From Marinobacter sediminum (GTDB lineage: Bacteria > Pseudomonadota > Gammaproteobacteria > Pseudomonadales > Oleiphilaceae): 64,000 bases of DNA. The DNA lies in NCBI RefSeq assembly GCF_016820575.1, contig NZ_JAEMQH010000002.1, forward strand, positions 1,262,933-1,326,932, in the 5' to 3' direction. This document shows, in pieces, positions 38,694 through 47,626 of this stretch. Numbering within the stretch: position 1 is the stretch's first letter; every line of letters starts with the position of its first letter. Under the pieces are notes generated by a model. It had not been told where the DNA came from, searched no databases, and saw nothing but the letters and a program-made list of their open reading frames with translations. Both the position numbers and the translations under genes were made by a program.

Positions 38694-39548
38694 TTAATCA
38701 AACACCACGGTCTTGTTTTCGTAGGTAATCACCTGGTCTTCGATGTGGGAGCGAAGGCCTCGGGCCAACACGTTCTTTTCCACATCCTTGCCCAGGCGCA
38801 CCATGTCGTCGATGGAGTCGCGGTGTGTTATGCGAATAACGTCCTGCTCGATGATCGGACCTTCGTCCAGATCCTCGGTGACGTAATGGCAGGTCGCACC
38901 AATCAGCTTCACACCCCGGCTATAGGCCTGGTGGTATGGACGCGCACCGGCAAACGACGGCAGGAAGCTGTGGTGGATGTTGATCACCTTGCCCGAGTAC
39001 TTGCGGCACAACTCGGCAGGCAAAATCTGCATGTAGCGGGCCAGCACAACCACATCCACATCGTACTGCTGGAACAGCTCTTCGATGTGAGCGAAGGCCT
39101 CGGCCTTGTTGTCCTTGCTCACCGGAACATGGTGATAGGGAATTTCGTGCCACTCCACCATGCGGCGAAGGTCGTCGTGGTTGGAAATCACCGCGGCGAT
39201 CTCGGCATTCAGCTCCTTGCTGTGCCAGCGGTGCAACAGGTCCGCCACGCAGTGTGACTCCTTGCTGCACATCAGAATGACCTTCTTAGGCTGGGCCGAG
39301 TCGGCAATGTGCCAGTCCATCTCAAACTCACGGGCAATCGGCTCAAACGCCGCCCGGAACTGGTCAAGGCCAAAGGGAATCGAGCTGGCCTTGATTTCGT
39401 GCCGCATGAAGAACCGGCCGCTCTGGGTGTCCGAGTGATGGCTCGCCTCGGTAATCCAGCCGTTGTACGTGGACAGAAAATTACTCACCTTAGCGACAAT
39501 TCCGACCCGATCCGGGCAGGAAATCACAAGACGATAGGTATGCTCCAT
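38694..39548 (-). CDS. purU: Formyltetrahydrofolate deformylase
   Basis: This hydrolyses 10-formyltetrahydrofolate to formate and tetrahydrofolate, balancing one-carbon pools. It has 284 residues with an N-terminal ACT domain (YRLVISCPDRVGIVAKVSNFL) that senses amino acids such as methionine or glycine, then a formyltransferase domain with the catalytic HHSFLPSFAGARPYHQA and a later VTEDLDEGPIIEQD segment. It is monocistronic, divergent from ggt. Confidence 0.96.
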   Translation of the reverse strand: MEHTYRLVISCPDRVGIVAKVSNFLSTYNGWITEASHHSDTQSGRFFMRHEIKASSIPFGLDQFRAAFEPIAREFEMDWHIADSAQPKKVILMCSKESHCVADLLHRWHSKELNAEIAAVISNHDDLRRMVEWHEIPYHHVPVSKDNKAEAFAHIEELFQQYDVDVVVLARYMQILPAELCRKYSGKVINIHHSFLPSFAGARPYHQAYSRGVKLIGATCHYVTEDLDEGPIIEQDVIRITHRDSIDDMVRLGKDVEKNVLARGLRSHIEDQVITYENKTVVFD

Positions 39549-39692
39549 GGAAAGCCTTTCCTTAACTGAAATCCGGGAAAGCAGGTGCGCCGGGGAACCA
39601 CTGGCGGAACAATCGACAGGTTGACGTTACGCACCGATGAAAATGACCGGCTATCATAGCCTATCTGAACGCCAGAAACGAGGAACAGAATC

Positions 39693-41456
39693 ATGGACAA
39701 GGCCCCACAGCGGCAAATCAAAGGAACCCGCCTCAAGAGGCGGTCAGAGAGCCTCAGCGCCATCGCCCTGACCCTGACCTTATTCATTGCCAGTCCAGTC
39801 TCCGGGCAGGCCATTCTGGAAGGCGAACGTTTCCACCCCGCCGTTGCCACTCAGGGCATGGTGTCCACCAGTCACACCCTCGCCACCGACGTAGCTCTGC
39901 AGGTATTAAAAGAAGGCGGCAATGCCATTGATGCGGCGGTCACCGCGGGTTTTGCCCTGGCCGTCACCCAGCCCCGCTCCGGCAACATTGGTGGCGGTGG
40001 ATTCATGCTCATCGCCAAGGGCGATCACAGCGCACCGGAAGCCATCGACTTCCGGGAAAAGGCGCCAGCCGCCGCCAACGAAACCATGTTCCAGGATGAC
40101 AACGGTGACGTCGTGCAGAATCGAAGCCGGTTCACCCATCTGGCAGCGGGTGTCCCGGGCACCGTCGCCGGGTTGGCCATGGCCCTGGAGCGCCACGGTA
40201 CTCTATCCCTGAAACAGGCCCTGGCACCGGCGATCAAACTGGCTCGGGACGGCTTCACGGTACCCCAGCGCTTTACCGATGGCCTGGAACAGGCCCGACC
40301 CCGCCTTGAACGCTGGCCGGCCACACGTTCAACCTTCTACAAACGCGACGGCAGCGCCTACCAGCCAGGCGAGACATTTCGCCAACCGAAACTGGCCAAT
40401 ACACTCCAGCGCATCGCGGAAAAAGGTGTCGATGGCTTTTATCAGGGCAAAACCGCCGACCTGATTGTCAAAGAAATGGAACGTCACGGCGGCCTGATCA
40501 CCAAGGCGGATCTGAGCGCCTATGAGCCGGTTGTCCGCAGCCCGGTGCACGGCACCTATCGCGGCTACGATATCTACTCCATGTCACCGCCCTCCTCTGG
40601 CGGCACTCACATCGTCCAGATCCTCAACATCCTGGAAGGTTTCCCGATCCGGGAATCCGGCCACAACACTGCCGACACCATTCACTGGATGGCCGAAGCC
40701 ATGAAACTCGCTTACGCTGACCGCTCCCAGTACCTGGGGGACACCGACTACGTCGAGGTGCCATTGGCCGGTCTTACCAGCAAGTCCTACGCCGAGACCC
40801 TCAGAAAAGATATCAGTTCCGAGCAGGCTCGACCCGCCAGCGACATCGGGCCCGGGCAGCCTGCGGCCTACGAGAGCCCCGAGACCACGCACTTCTCCGT
40901 CGTTGATAAATGGGGCAACGCCGTCTCCAACACCTACACCATCAATTTCAGCTACGGCTCCGGCATCACCGTTGAGGGCGCCGGCTTCCTGCTCAACAAT
41001 GAAATGGACGATTTCAGCGCCAAACCCGGCGTGCCGAACGCTTATGGCCTGATCGGCGGTGAGGCCAACAAGGTGGAGCCCGGCAAGCGCATGCTCAGCT
41101 CCATGTCGCCCACCATTATGAAAAAGCAGGGCAAGAACTTCCTGGTAACCGGAAGCCCGGGTGGTTCACGCATAATCACCACCACGCTTCAGGTCATTTT
41201 GAATGTGATCGACCACGACATGAACATCCAGACCGCAGTCAGTGCGCCCCGGGTCCACCACCAGTGGCTGCCCGATGAACTCCGGATTGAACAGGGCATC
41301 AGCGGCGACACCATCAGGCTTCTTGAGGATCGCGGCCATACTGTGGTGACCAATTCGGCGATGGGCGCTATACAGAGTATTATGGTGGGAGAGGACGGAA
41401 CGCTATACGGGGGCGCGGATCCGCGGCGAAGTACGTCCTCGGCAAAAGGTTATTAA
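39693..41456 (+). CDS. ggt: Gamma-glutamyltransferase, periplasmic
   Basis: This cleaves glutathione and transfers or hydrolyses the gamma-glutamyl group in the periplasm. A proenzyme of 587 residues with an N-terminal signal sequence (about 19-40), it self-cleaves before the catalytic threonine in PETTHFSVVDKWGNAV (near 390) to give large and small subunits. The substrate loops GGGGFML-like (NIGGGGFMLIA) and GSPGGSRIITT are present. A YghU-type glutathione transferase at 43643 is another glutathione-linked gene nearby, but the two are not in one operon. Confidence 0.95.
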   Translation: MDKAPQRQIKGTRLKRRSESLSAIALTLTLFIASPVSGQAILEGERFHPAVATQGMVSTSHTLATDVALQVLKEGGNAIDAAVTAGFALAVTQPRSGNIGGGGFMLIAKGDHSAPEAIDFREKAPAAANETMFQDDNGDVVQNRSRFTHLAAGVPGTVAGLAMALERHGTLSLKQALAPAIKLARDGFTVPQRFTDGLEQARPRLERWPATRSTFYKRDGSAYQPGETFRQPKLANTLQRIAEKGVDGFYQGKTADLIVKEMERHGGLITKADLSAYEPVVRSPVHGTYRGYDIYSMSPPSSGGTHIVQILNILEGFPIRESGHNTADTIHWMAEAMKLAYADRSQYLGDTDYVEVPLAGLTSKSYAETLRKDISSEQARPASDIGPGQPAAYESPETTHFSVVDKWGNAVSNTYTINFSYGSGITVEGAGFLLNNEMDDFSAKPGVPNAYGLIGGEANKVEPGKRMLSSMSPTIMKKQGKNFLVTGSPGGSRIITTTLQVILNVIDHDMNIQTAVSAPRVHHQWLPDELRIEQGISGDTIRLLEDRGHTVVTNSAMGAIQSIMVGEDGTLYGGADPRRSTSSAKGY

Positions 41457-41495
41457 ACCGCCGCTGCGCCGGATTTCCCAAACCAGGAGGCGATT

Positions 41496-41744
41496 ATGTA
41501 TCTGTCTGTGCAACTGAGCTGCTACCCGCTCAAGGAAGACTACAAACAACCGATCCGGGACCTGATTGCCCGCCTGGAACAAACCGGGCTGGAAGTCTAC
41601 CCCGGCCGCATGAGCACAGAAATCTTTGGAGAGTACGACGAAGTCATGAAGGTGCTCTCGGATACCATGAAATGGTCATTCGAAACCTACGGCAAATCCG
41701 TGTTCGTGGCCAAGATCATGGAGGGTGACCGGAGACCGAAATGA
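41496..41744 (+). CDS. YkoF-like thiamine/HMP-binding domain protein
   Basis: A single ferredoxin-like domain of 82 residues, similar to one half of YkoF and to MTH1187-type proteins (start MYLSVQLSCYPLKEDYKQPI, then GLEVYPGRMSTEIFGEYDEVM). YkoF binds thiamine or its pyrimidine precursor; binding here is inferred. The gene overlaps the start of the FtsH-like protease gene (ATGA), so the two are translationally coupled. That link suggests a regulatory or accessory role, but I know of no established mechanism. Confidence 0.75.
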   Translation: MYLSVQLSCYPLKEDYKQPIRDLIARLEQTGLEVYPGRMSTEIFGEYDEVMKVLSDTMKWSFETYGKSVFVAKIMEGDRRPK

Positions 41745-43606
41745 CCGCTCCCAATGAACCGGGCGATCGGAAGCCGTCGGATTCACCACAACCGGCCATT
41801 CCGAACCAGTATTCCTTCCTGTGGCTGAGTGCCGCCATCTTCCTGATGGTGCTCTGGCTCCAGGACAGCGGGCAACCAAAGCTGCAGGTACTGGCTTACT
41901 CCGAGTTCAAGACAGCGGTTATCAATGGCCAGGTGGCCGCCGTCACTCTGAAAGACGAGCGCATCACTGGCCAGTTTTCCGACGCCGATGCCGGATTCCA
42001 GACCATTCGCCCACCGATGGAGGACCCGGCATTACTCAACTTACTTGAAGAATACGACGTCACCATCTCGGCGGCCCCTTCCGGGCTGCCCTGGTGGCAG
42101 GAATTAATTCGCGGCTTCCTGCCCTGGATCCTTCTGCTGGCACTGATGTTCTGGTTCTGGGGAGTGGCCCAGAAGCGGATGACCCAGGGCGGCGGCCCCT
42201 TCAATTACGGCAAGTCGAAAGCGCGGCTGGCTCGCCCGGAAACGTCCACCACCACGCTTGATGATGTCGCAGGGATCGAATCTGCAAAACGGGAGATAGC
42301 TGAAATCATCGATTTCCTCAAATCCCCGGAAAAATACCGGGCGCTCGGTGCCGAAATGCCCAGGGGCGTGCTTCTCGTAGGCCCACCAGGCACTGGCAAA
42401 ACCCTGTTGGCCCGCGCCATCGCCGGCGAAGCCGACGTACCCTTCTTCAGTATCAGCGCCTCGGAATTCATCGAGATGTTTGTCGGTGTGGGTGCCGCCC
42501 GGGTAAGGGACATGTTCCTGAACGCCCGTAAAGCCGCGCCGGCTCTGATATTCATTGACGAACTGGATGCCATCGGCCGGTCCCGGGGCACCGGACTCGG
42601 CGGCGGTCACGACGAACGGGAGCAGACCCTGAACCAGATTCTCACGGAGATGGACGGCTTTGAACCCCACGAGAACATTCTGGTGTTGGCCGCTACCAAC
42701 CGGCCGGATGTCCTGGATAGCGCCCTGCTCCGCCCCGGTAGATTCGACCGCAAAATCACCCTGGACCGCCCCCACAAGGAAGCACGCACCGAGATCCTGA
42801 AAGTGCACGTGCGCAAAGTGCCCCTGGCGGAGGATGTTGATCTCGAAAAAGTAGCCGCGCGCACCATTGGGTTCTCCGGCGCGGACCTGAAAAACCTGGT
42901 CAACGAAGCTGCCCTGACCGCAGCCCGGGAGAACCTGCATGAAGTTACGGCCCACTGCTTTGAACTGGCCCGAGACCGAATCATTCTCGGCGAAGAGCGC
43001 GACGCTCACCTCTCACCCGAGGAGCGTGAGGCCGTGGCTTACCACGAGTGTGGTCACGCCATCATGGCTTACTACCTACCCAAGGCCGACCCGCTAACCA
43101 AGCTCACCATCATTCCCCACGGCATGGCCATGGGCGTCACGGAACAGACACCAAGAGACGATCAGTACAGCTTCACCGAGAGCTATCTGAAGGATCGGAT
43201 CAAAGTAATGATGGGTGGCCGCTCAGCCGAAAAGCTTATCTACGGCGAGGTTAGCACCGGCGCCCAGAACGATCTGAAAGAAGCCACCAAACTGATCCGG
43301 AAAATGATCGGCCAGTGGGGCATGAGCGAGAAGATCGGGCCGCTAGGACTGAGTATTGGCGAGGAGCACGTGTTTCTCGGTCGCGAAATGGGTCTGCCTA
43401 GAGAGTTCAGCGAGAAGACCGCCGAGCTGATCGATGCTGAAATTCAGGCACAACTGAAAGCACTGGAAAAGACCACGTTTGATTTCCTGACTAAGCACCG
43501 CGCGCAACTTGAAGCCCTGGCCAAAGCCGTGCTTAAACAGGAAACCCTGTCGGCGGAAGAAGTCGATGAAATCCTCAAGCGGGAAGACAACCGCAAAATT
43601 GCCTGA
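41741..43606 (+). CDS. FtsH-type membrane AAA+ zinc metalloprotease (probable paralogue)
   Basis: A membrane-bound ATP-dependent protease of 621 residues. Two N-terminal membrane segments (about 25-42 and 124-142) flank a periplasmic domain. The AAA domain has Walker A GPPGTGKT at 214-221, Walker B LIFIDELDAIG, and the SRH NRPDVLDSALLRPGRFDR. The zinc motif HECGH is at 435-439, with a later Asp ligand in NDLKEATKL. The C-terminus is shorter than in housekeeping FtsH and lacks its long tail. The gene is not beside rlmE, folP or glmM, the usual ftsH context, so a second FtsH elsewhere in the genome is likely. It is coupled to a YkoF-like gene. Confidence 0.9.
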   Translation: MTAPNEPGDRKPSDSPQPAIPNQYSFLWLSAAIFLMVLWLQDSGQPKLQVLAYSEFKTAVINGQVAAVTLKDERITGQFSDADAGFQTIRPPMEDPALLNLLEEYDVTISAAPSGLPWWQELIRGFLPWILLLALMFWFWGVAQKRMTQGGGPFNYGKSKARLARPETSTTTLDDVAGIESAKREIAEIIDFLKSPEKYRALGAEMPRGVLLVGPPGTGKTLLARAIAGEADVPFFSISASEFIEMFVGVGAARVRDMFLNARKAAPALIFIDELDAIGRSRGTGLGGGHDEREQTLNQILTEMDGFEPHENILVLAATNRPDVLDSALLRPGRFDRKITLDRPHKEARTEILKVHVRKVPLAEDVDLEKVAARTIGFSGADLKNLVNEAALTAARENLHEVTAHCFELARDRIILGEERDAHLSPEEREAVAYHECGHAIMAYYLPKADPLTKLTIIPHGMAMGVTEQTPRDDQYSFTESYLKDRIKVMMGGRSAEKLIYGEVSTGAQNDLKEATKLIRKMIGQWGMSEKIGPLGLSIGEEHVFLGREMGLPREFSEKTAELIDAEIQAQLKALEKTTFDFLTKHRAQLEALAKAVLKQETLSAEEVDEILKREDNRKIA

Positions 43607-43642
43607 GCGGCATTCACGCCGCCCAGGCGGACTGCCCGGCCA

Positions 43643-44524
43643 TCAGGAATGGCCGAGGATCGCGGCCAGTTTATCCTGGGTGTTATCCTCAAAGTCACTG
43701 GCATCGTGGCGCTCGTGCAGCTGCTCCTCTGGCTCGCCCCACGTGCGGTTAACCATCCGTCCACGCTGCACCGCTGGGCGATGGGCAATGTCTTCCATCC
43801 AGCGCACCACATTGGTGTAGGTGTGAGCTTCCAGGAACTCGGCCGCGTCATACACCTTGTTGGCCACCAGGGCCCCGTACCAGGGCCAGATCGCCATATC
43901 GGCGATGGTGTATTCATCACCCGCAATGTACCGGTTTTTCGCCAACTGGCGATCCAGCACATCCAGCTGCCGCTTTACCTCCATGGTGTAGCGGTTAATG
44001 GGGTACTCGTACTTTTCCGGCGCGTAGGCGTAGAAGTGACCAAAACCACCACCCAGCATGGGCGCGCTGCCCATTTGCCAGAATAGCCAGTTCAGGGTTT
44101 CCGTGCGCTTGGCGATATCCTTGGGCAGGAAGGCCTCAAACTTTTCTGCGAGATAAAGCAGGATGTTACCGGACTCGAACACGCGAATGGCCGGATCGGT
44201 ACTGCGGTCCACCAAAGCCGGAATCTTGGAGTTCGGATTCACCTCGACAAAGCCACTGCCAAACTGGTCGCCATCGCCAATTTTGATCGGGTAAGCGTCG
44301 TATTCCGCGCCCCTGATACCCTGCTCTAACAGCTCCTCGAGCATCACCGTGACTTTGACACCGTTGGGCGTTGCCAGCGAATACAGCTGCAATGGGTGCT
44401 CGCCCACCGGCAGCTCCTGATCGTGGGTCGGCCCGGCAATCGGCCGATTAATTTTGGCAAAGGTGCCGCCACTCTCGGACTCCCATTTCCAGACTTTGGG
44501 AGGGGTGTAAGTCGGGTCACTCAT
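43643..44524 (-). CDS. yghU: Glutathione-dependent disulfide-bond oxidoreductase / glutathione transferase YghU
   Basis: A cytosolic glutathione transferase of 293 residues in the YghU/YfcG (nu class) group, enzymes that bind two glutathiones and reduce disulfides. The N-terminal extension (YTPPKVWKWESESGGTF, FAKINRPIAGPTHDQELP) is typical of YghU. The thioredoxin-like part contains LATPNGVKVTVMLEEL and SGNILLYLAEKF, followed by the helical C-terminal domain. The ATG at 44524 has AGGAGAG nine bases upstream; the frame is open 11 codons further back. It is convergent with the FtsH-like gene. Confidence 0.93.
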   Translation of the reverse strand: MSDPTYTPPKVWKWESESGGTFAKINRPIAGPTHDQELPVGEHPLQLYSLATPNGVKVTVMLEELLEQGIRGAEYDAYPIKIGDGDQFGSGFVEVNPNSKIPALVDRSTDPAIRVFESGNILLYLAEKFEAFLPKDIAKRTETLNWLFWQMGSAPMLGGGFGHFYAYAPEKYEYPINRYTMEVKRQLDVLDRQLAKNRYIAGDEYTIADMAIWPWYGALVANKVYDAAEFLEAHTYTNVVRWMEDIAHRPAVQRGRMVNRTWGEPEEQLHERHDASDFEDNTQDKLAAILGHS

Positions 44525-44823
44525 AACGAAATTCTCTCCTAACGGGCAAACGGACAACGCTTTGCGGCTGCCCTTTGGATTTCCTGCAAGTGATACGCCG
44601 CTTAAGGCGGACAGGACCAGTCGAAAAAATGCCTATAACTCAGAGGTATTGGGCTGGAAACCGAGGATTCAAGCAGGGCCCTTCCCGAGCCTTGGGCGCA
44701 CCGGAGTCGAAACGGCAAGATCCGAATTCACTGCTATAGTTGAAATAGTCTGTTTCACATTTTTTGACAATCTTGTTCACACCGTCCTGTGACGAATACC
44801 GCTGTAAACAAGGGAGTTTACAT
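44525..44823. other. Divergent intergenic region between yghU and the DUF4398 lipoprotein gene
   Basis: About 300 bases without a gene, holding the two divergent control regions. TATAGT at 44735-44740 and a TTGACA at 44765-44770 are candidate promoter pieces for the plus-strand genes, but neither has a well-placed partner hexamer. No clear inverted repeat or terminator was seen. Confidence 0.5.
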
Positions 44824-45201
44824 ATGAAGCCATTAAATCGATTAGCAGGTACCTGGCTGGTCGTCGCCACGGCCACACTTCTGGTCGCCTGCGCCGGACC
44901 AGGGCCAAAACCAGACAGCGAACTGCAAGCTGCCGAGTCGTCCGTTCAGCAAGCCGAAGCGGCCGACGCTCGGAAATTTGAGCCGGTTCTGCTGAATCAG
45001 GCCCAGAACAAAGTGGCGGATGCCCGTGAGTTAATGGACCAGGAGCAATACAGAAAGGCGGAACGCCTGCTGGAGCAGGCCACCGTGGATGCCCAATTGG
45101 CCGCCGCTCGCTCAGAAACCGAGAAAGCCCAGCGTGCGGTAGCGGAGATTAACCGGTCTATCGACGAACTGCAGGATCAGCTCGAGAACAACGAATCGTG
45201 A
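44824..45201 (+). CDS. DUF4398-type lipoprotein
   Basis: A 125-residue exported lipoprotein: signal peptide 1-23 with lipobox LLVACAGPG. The mature part is helical and charged, with coiled-coil character (AAESSVQQAEAADARKFEP through EINRSIDELQDQLENN), matching the DUF4398 family that often precedes OmpA-type lipoproteins. The ATG at 44824 has GGAG eight bases upstream. It is followed after 20 bases by the OmpA-family gene, so they form an operon, and the two probably act together at the outer membrane/peptidoglycan interface. Exact function unknown. Confidence 0.85.
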   Translation: MKPLNRLAGTWLVVATATLLVACAGPGPKPDSELQAAESSVQQAEAADARKFEPVLLNQAQNKVADARELMDQEQYRKAERLLEQATVDAQLAAARSETEKAQRAVAEINRSIDELQDQLENNES

Positions 45202-45221
45202 GCCCGAACCAGGAGATTGAG

Positions 45222-46010
45222 ATGATGACTCGTACTTTTGCCACCAGCATCGCAGTCGGGCTGCTTGCACTGCTTACTGGCTGTGCCAGCTCTCCACCGT
45301 ACAATGCCGAGGTCGATCAGGCGCGCACCCTATACCTGAACATTGAGCAGGACCCGGATGTCGCCCGCAGTGGCGCCAGTCAACTTCGGGCAGCCAAACG
45401 TGAACTTGAGCGGGCTGAATCGTTGCTGAAGGAGGAAGCCGACCTCGTCGCCATTGAACATGCCGCCTATCTTGCCACCCGCCACGCAGAAATCGCCCAG
45501 CAACAGGGCCTTCGTGCTGGCCTCGAGGAAGAGATAAGCTCCGCGGAAGAGCGGCGTCAGAAGATCATGCTGCAGATGAAAACCAACGAAGCCGAGGCAC
45601 TGCGGGCCCAGATGGCGGCGCTTCAAGCAGAAAAGACCGAACGCGGCATGGTGCTGACGCTCGGCGATGTCCTGTTTGATCTGAACAAGGCTGACCTCAA
45701 GGCCTCAGGCCAACGCACCGTCGCCCGATTAGCCGAGTTCATGCTGCAGTATGATGACCGTCGAGTGCGCATTGAAGGATACACCGACAGCACTGGCGAT
45801 GAGTCCTACAACCGACGGTTGTCCGAGCGTCGCGCCATGGCGGTCTATGACGAACTACTCAGCCACGGCGTTTCCAGCAGCCGCGTCGAAGTTGAAGGTT
45901 ACGGAGAATCCTATCCGGTGGCCAGTAACGACACCAGCGCCGGGCGGCAGCAAAACCGGCGGGTCGAGATCGTCATTTCGGACGAATCCGGCCAAATCCA
46001 AAGCCGCTGA
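45222..46010 (+). CDS. OmpA-family peptidoglycan-binding lipoprotein
   Basis: A 262-residue lipoprotein. The signal peptide ends in LLTGCASS (Cys near 22). A long helical/DUF4398-like region (about 25-140) is followed by an OmpA C-terminal domain with TLGDVLFDLNKADLKA, the peptidoglycan-binding segment GYTDSTGDESYNRRLSERRA, and the closing GRQQNRRVEIVI. The first helical part echoes the neighbouring small lipoprotein, suggesting a shared partner or domain duplication. The start at 45222 is six bases after AGGAG; a GTG at 45198 overlapping the previous stop is a weaker option. Confidence 0.9.
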   Translation: MMTRTFATSIAVGLLALLTGCASSPPYNAEVDQARTLYLNIEQDPDVARSGASQLRAAKRELERAESLLKEEADLVAIEHAAYLATRHAEIAQQQGLRAGLEEEISSAEERRQKIMLQMKTNEAEALRAQMAALQAEKTERGMVLTLGDVLFDLNKADLKASGQRTVARLAEFMLQYDDRRVRIEGYTDSTGDESYNRRLSERRAMAVYDELLSHGVSSSRVEVEGYGESYPVASNDTSAGRQQNRRVEIVISDESGQIQSR

Positions 46011-46018
46011 CATCATCC

Positions 46019-46048
46019 GGCCCGGCGGCGCACACAGCCGCCAGGGCC
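46019..46048. terminator. GC-rich hairpin between convergent genes
   Basis: GGCCC-GGCGGC pairs with GCCGCC-A-GGGCC (one bulged A) around a seven-base loop, just after the OmpA-family stop. There is no T-tract, so it may stabilise the mRNA end or act bidirectionally between the convergent genes rather than be a classical terminator. Confidence 0.5.
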
Positions 46049-46087
46049 TTGATTCGAATCCGGATTAAAGCCTTCACAGCGAGCCTG

Positions 46088-46879
46088 CTATCGGTTCAAA
46101 CTGGTCAGCAACTCAACCATCGGGGTCTGGTTCACCTGAATGAACCCGCGTTTCGGCCGGTCCAGATCGATAATCAGGAACACAATCAGCGTAATCAGCA
46201 AAGACACCAGCATGATCGGCACGACCATCCGCTCGCCGCTCAACCCCGAGGAGTAGCCCATGATCCCTCCCGACGCGATAAAAACGACAAACAGAAGAAT
46301 GAGCACCACTTCCGGCACATGCATCTGAAGCAAGGCATTGCGCTTGCCTTGGCTGTCGATCGCGTCGTTCAGGGATTTAACAAACGCCCCCGTGGTTACT
46401 GGCCGAGGGTCAAGGTTGGTCGCCAAGACCGCGAGCGACCAAAGCTCGCTCTGCAAAGCGGCAATTTTGGCGTTGTACTCATTTCGCTCATCAACCTTGG
46501 TTAGGTCCACCTGACCAACTTCCACCCGCAGCTGAACGTAGTCACGCCACAACCGCTTGGCGTCGTTCTGCAACTCCTGTGGCAGCAGTTCCACCCGCAG
46601 CACTGCAGTTCCGATGGCGTTGGCTTCATCAATAACCGCGATGCTGCGATTGTCGTAGCGCTGCATCGACATGCTGAAGGTAAAACCCAGCAGCAATGCC
46701 AACAAACCCAGGATACTCGCCTGAACGGACCCTGTGAGTGCCTTCATCTCCGACGTCGTCCGATTCTGGGTAAAACGGCCAATGCCGACCCCCAGTTCGT
46801 TGCAAAGCACAATCGCTACGAAAAGCGACGTGGCAATCAGAACACTGCTGAAACTGTAGAGTACTTCCTGTTCGTTCAT
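46088..46879 (-). CDS. DUF4239 (bestrophin-like) membrane protein
   Basis: A 263-residue integral membrane protein. Hydrophobic segments lie at about 8-28, 50-70, 188-208 and 218-238, with a soluble loop between the pairs (RVELLPQELQNDAKRLWRDYV). This arrangement fits the DUF4239 / bestrophin-like domain family, of unknown function and possibly ion-channel-related. The ATG at 46879 has AGGA upstream and starts the first membrane segment; the frame extends 18 codons further upstream with no ribosome site. Convergent with the OmpA-type operon. Confidence 0.8.
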   Translation of the reverse strand: MNEQEVLYSFSSVLIATSLFVAIVLCNELGVGIGRFTQNRTTSEMKALTGSVQASILGLLALLLGFTFSMSMQRYDNRSIAVIDEANAIGTAVLRVELLPQELQNDAKRLWRDYVQLRVEVGQVDLTKVDERNEYNAKIAALQSELWSLAVLATNLDPRPVTTGAFVKSLNDAIDSQGKRNALLQMHVPEVVLILLFVVFIASGGIMGYSSGLSGERMVVPIMLVSLLITLIVFLIIDLDRPKRGFIQVNQTPMVELLTSLNR

Positions 46880-47005
46880 GGAATTTCCTAGGTGAAGCCA
46901 ATAGCCATAATCCGCGAAAAGCACATTATCCACAGTTACTTAGTCTGCACTAGTGGTCGAGGCGTACAATAAGGAGAAACCAACGCGCAGAACAGTGACC
47001 AGATC

Positions 47006-47572
47006 ATGACCCGCTCCCGACGATTCATGTGGATGCTTGTGCTGACCGCCCTCGCCCCGAGCGTTCAGGGCGCCCTGCGCTGCGGTTCGTACCTGGTCGA
47101 CAACGACGCCTGGCCCATCGAAGTGGAAGAGCGCTGCGGGCCGCCGGACTACGTGGTGGAATACCCGACGGCCACGGTTCACGGGCTGGGCGTAGTGCAA
47201 ACCGAAATGCACTGGTACTACAACCCGGGGCCGCAGCGGTTTATCCGTCGGTTGACCTTCCGTAATGGCAAGCTGGCGCAGGTGGAGAGCCTGGGGTACG
47301 GCTTCCACGTGTCCGAGCGGGCCAGCTGCAACATCAGCACACTTCGCCACGCCAGAACCGAGTACGAGTTGGTCGCCCGTTGCGGCGAGCCCATCTCAAA
47401 GCGCGTGGAATGGCGAACACCCAAACCAACGCGTAGGCTGGAAACCTGGCAAGGTATACGGCCTGTGCTGGTTCAGCTGTGGCTGTACGATTTGTCCGAC
47501 AACCAGTTCCGGCAGGTCGTTACCCTGAGAAACGGACAGGTAGTGGACATTGAGTCCCGCCCCAGTCGGTAA
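47006..47572 (+). CDS. DUF2845 family exported protein
   Basis: A 188-residue secreted or periplasmic protein. Residues 1-22 form a signal peptide (WMLVLTALAPSVQG). The mature protein has repeated LRCGSYLVDNDA, EERCGPPDYVVEY and VARCGEPISKRVE units, two of them with Cys-Gly-Pro/Glu-Pro turns, typical of DUF2845. Four cysteines could form disulfides. Beta-rich segments (QRFIRRLTFRNGKLAQVE and QFRQVVTLRNGQVVDIE) suggest an internal duplication. Function unknown; isolated gene. Confidence 0.85.
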   Translation: MTRSRRFMWMLVLTALAPSVQGALRCGSYLVDNDAWPIEVEERCGPPDYVVEYPTATVHGLGVVQTEMHWYYNPGPQRFIRRLTFRNGKLAQVESLGYGFHVSERASCNISTLRHARTEYELVARCGEPISKRVEWRTPKPTRRLETWQGIRPVLVQLWLYDLSDNQFRQVVTLRNGQVVDIESRPSR

Positions 47573-47626
47573 AGCATCAGCTTCGTGTTATTGCGGGGTT
47601 CGACCTCCCCTGGCAACCGTTCTGGC

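Noticed and set aside
43610..43625. Small hairpin GCGGC-N6-GCCGC between the convergent FtsH-like and YghU genes as a terminator
   Set aside because: The stem is only five pairs and no T-tract follows on either strand.
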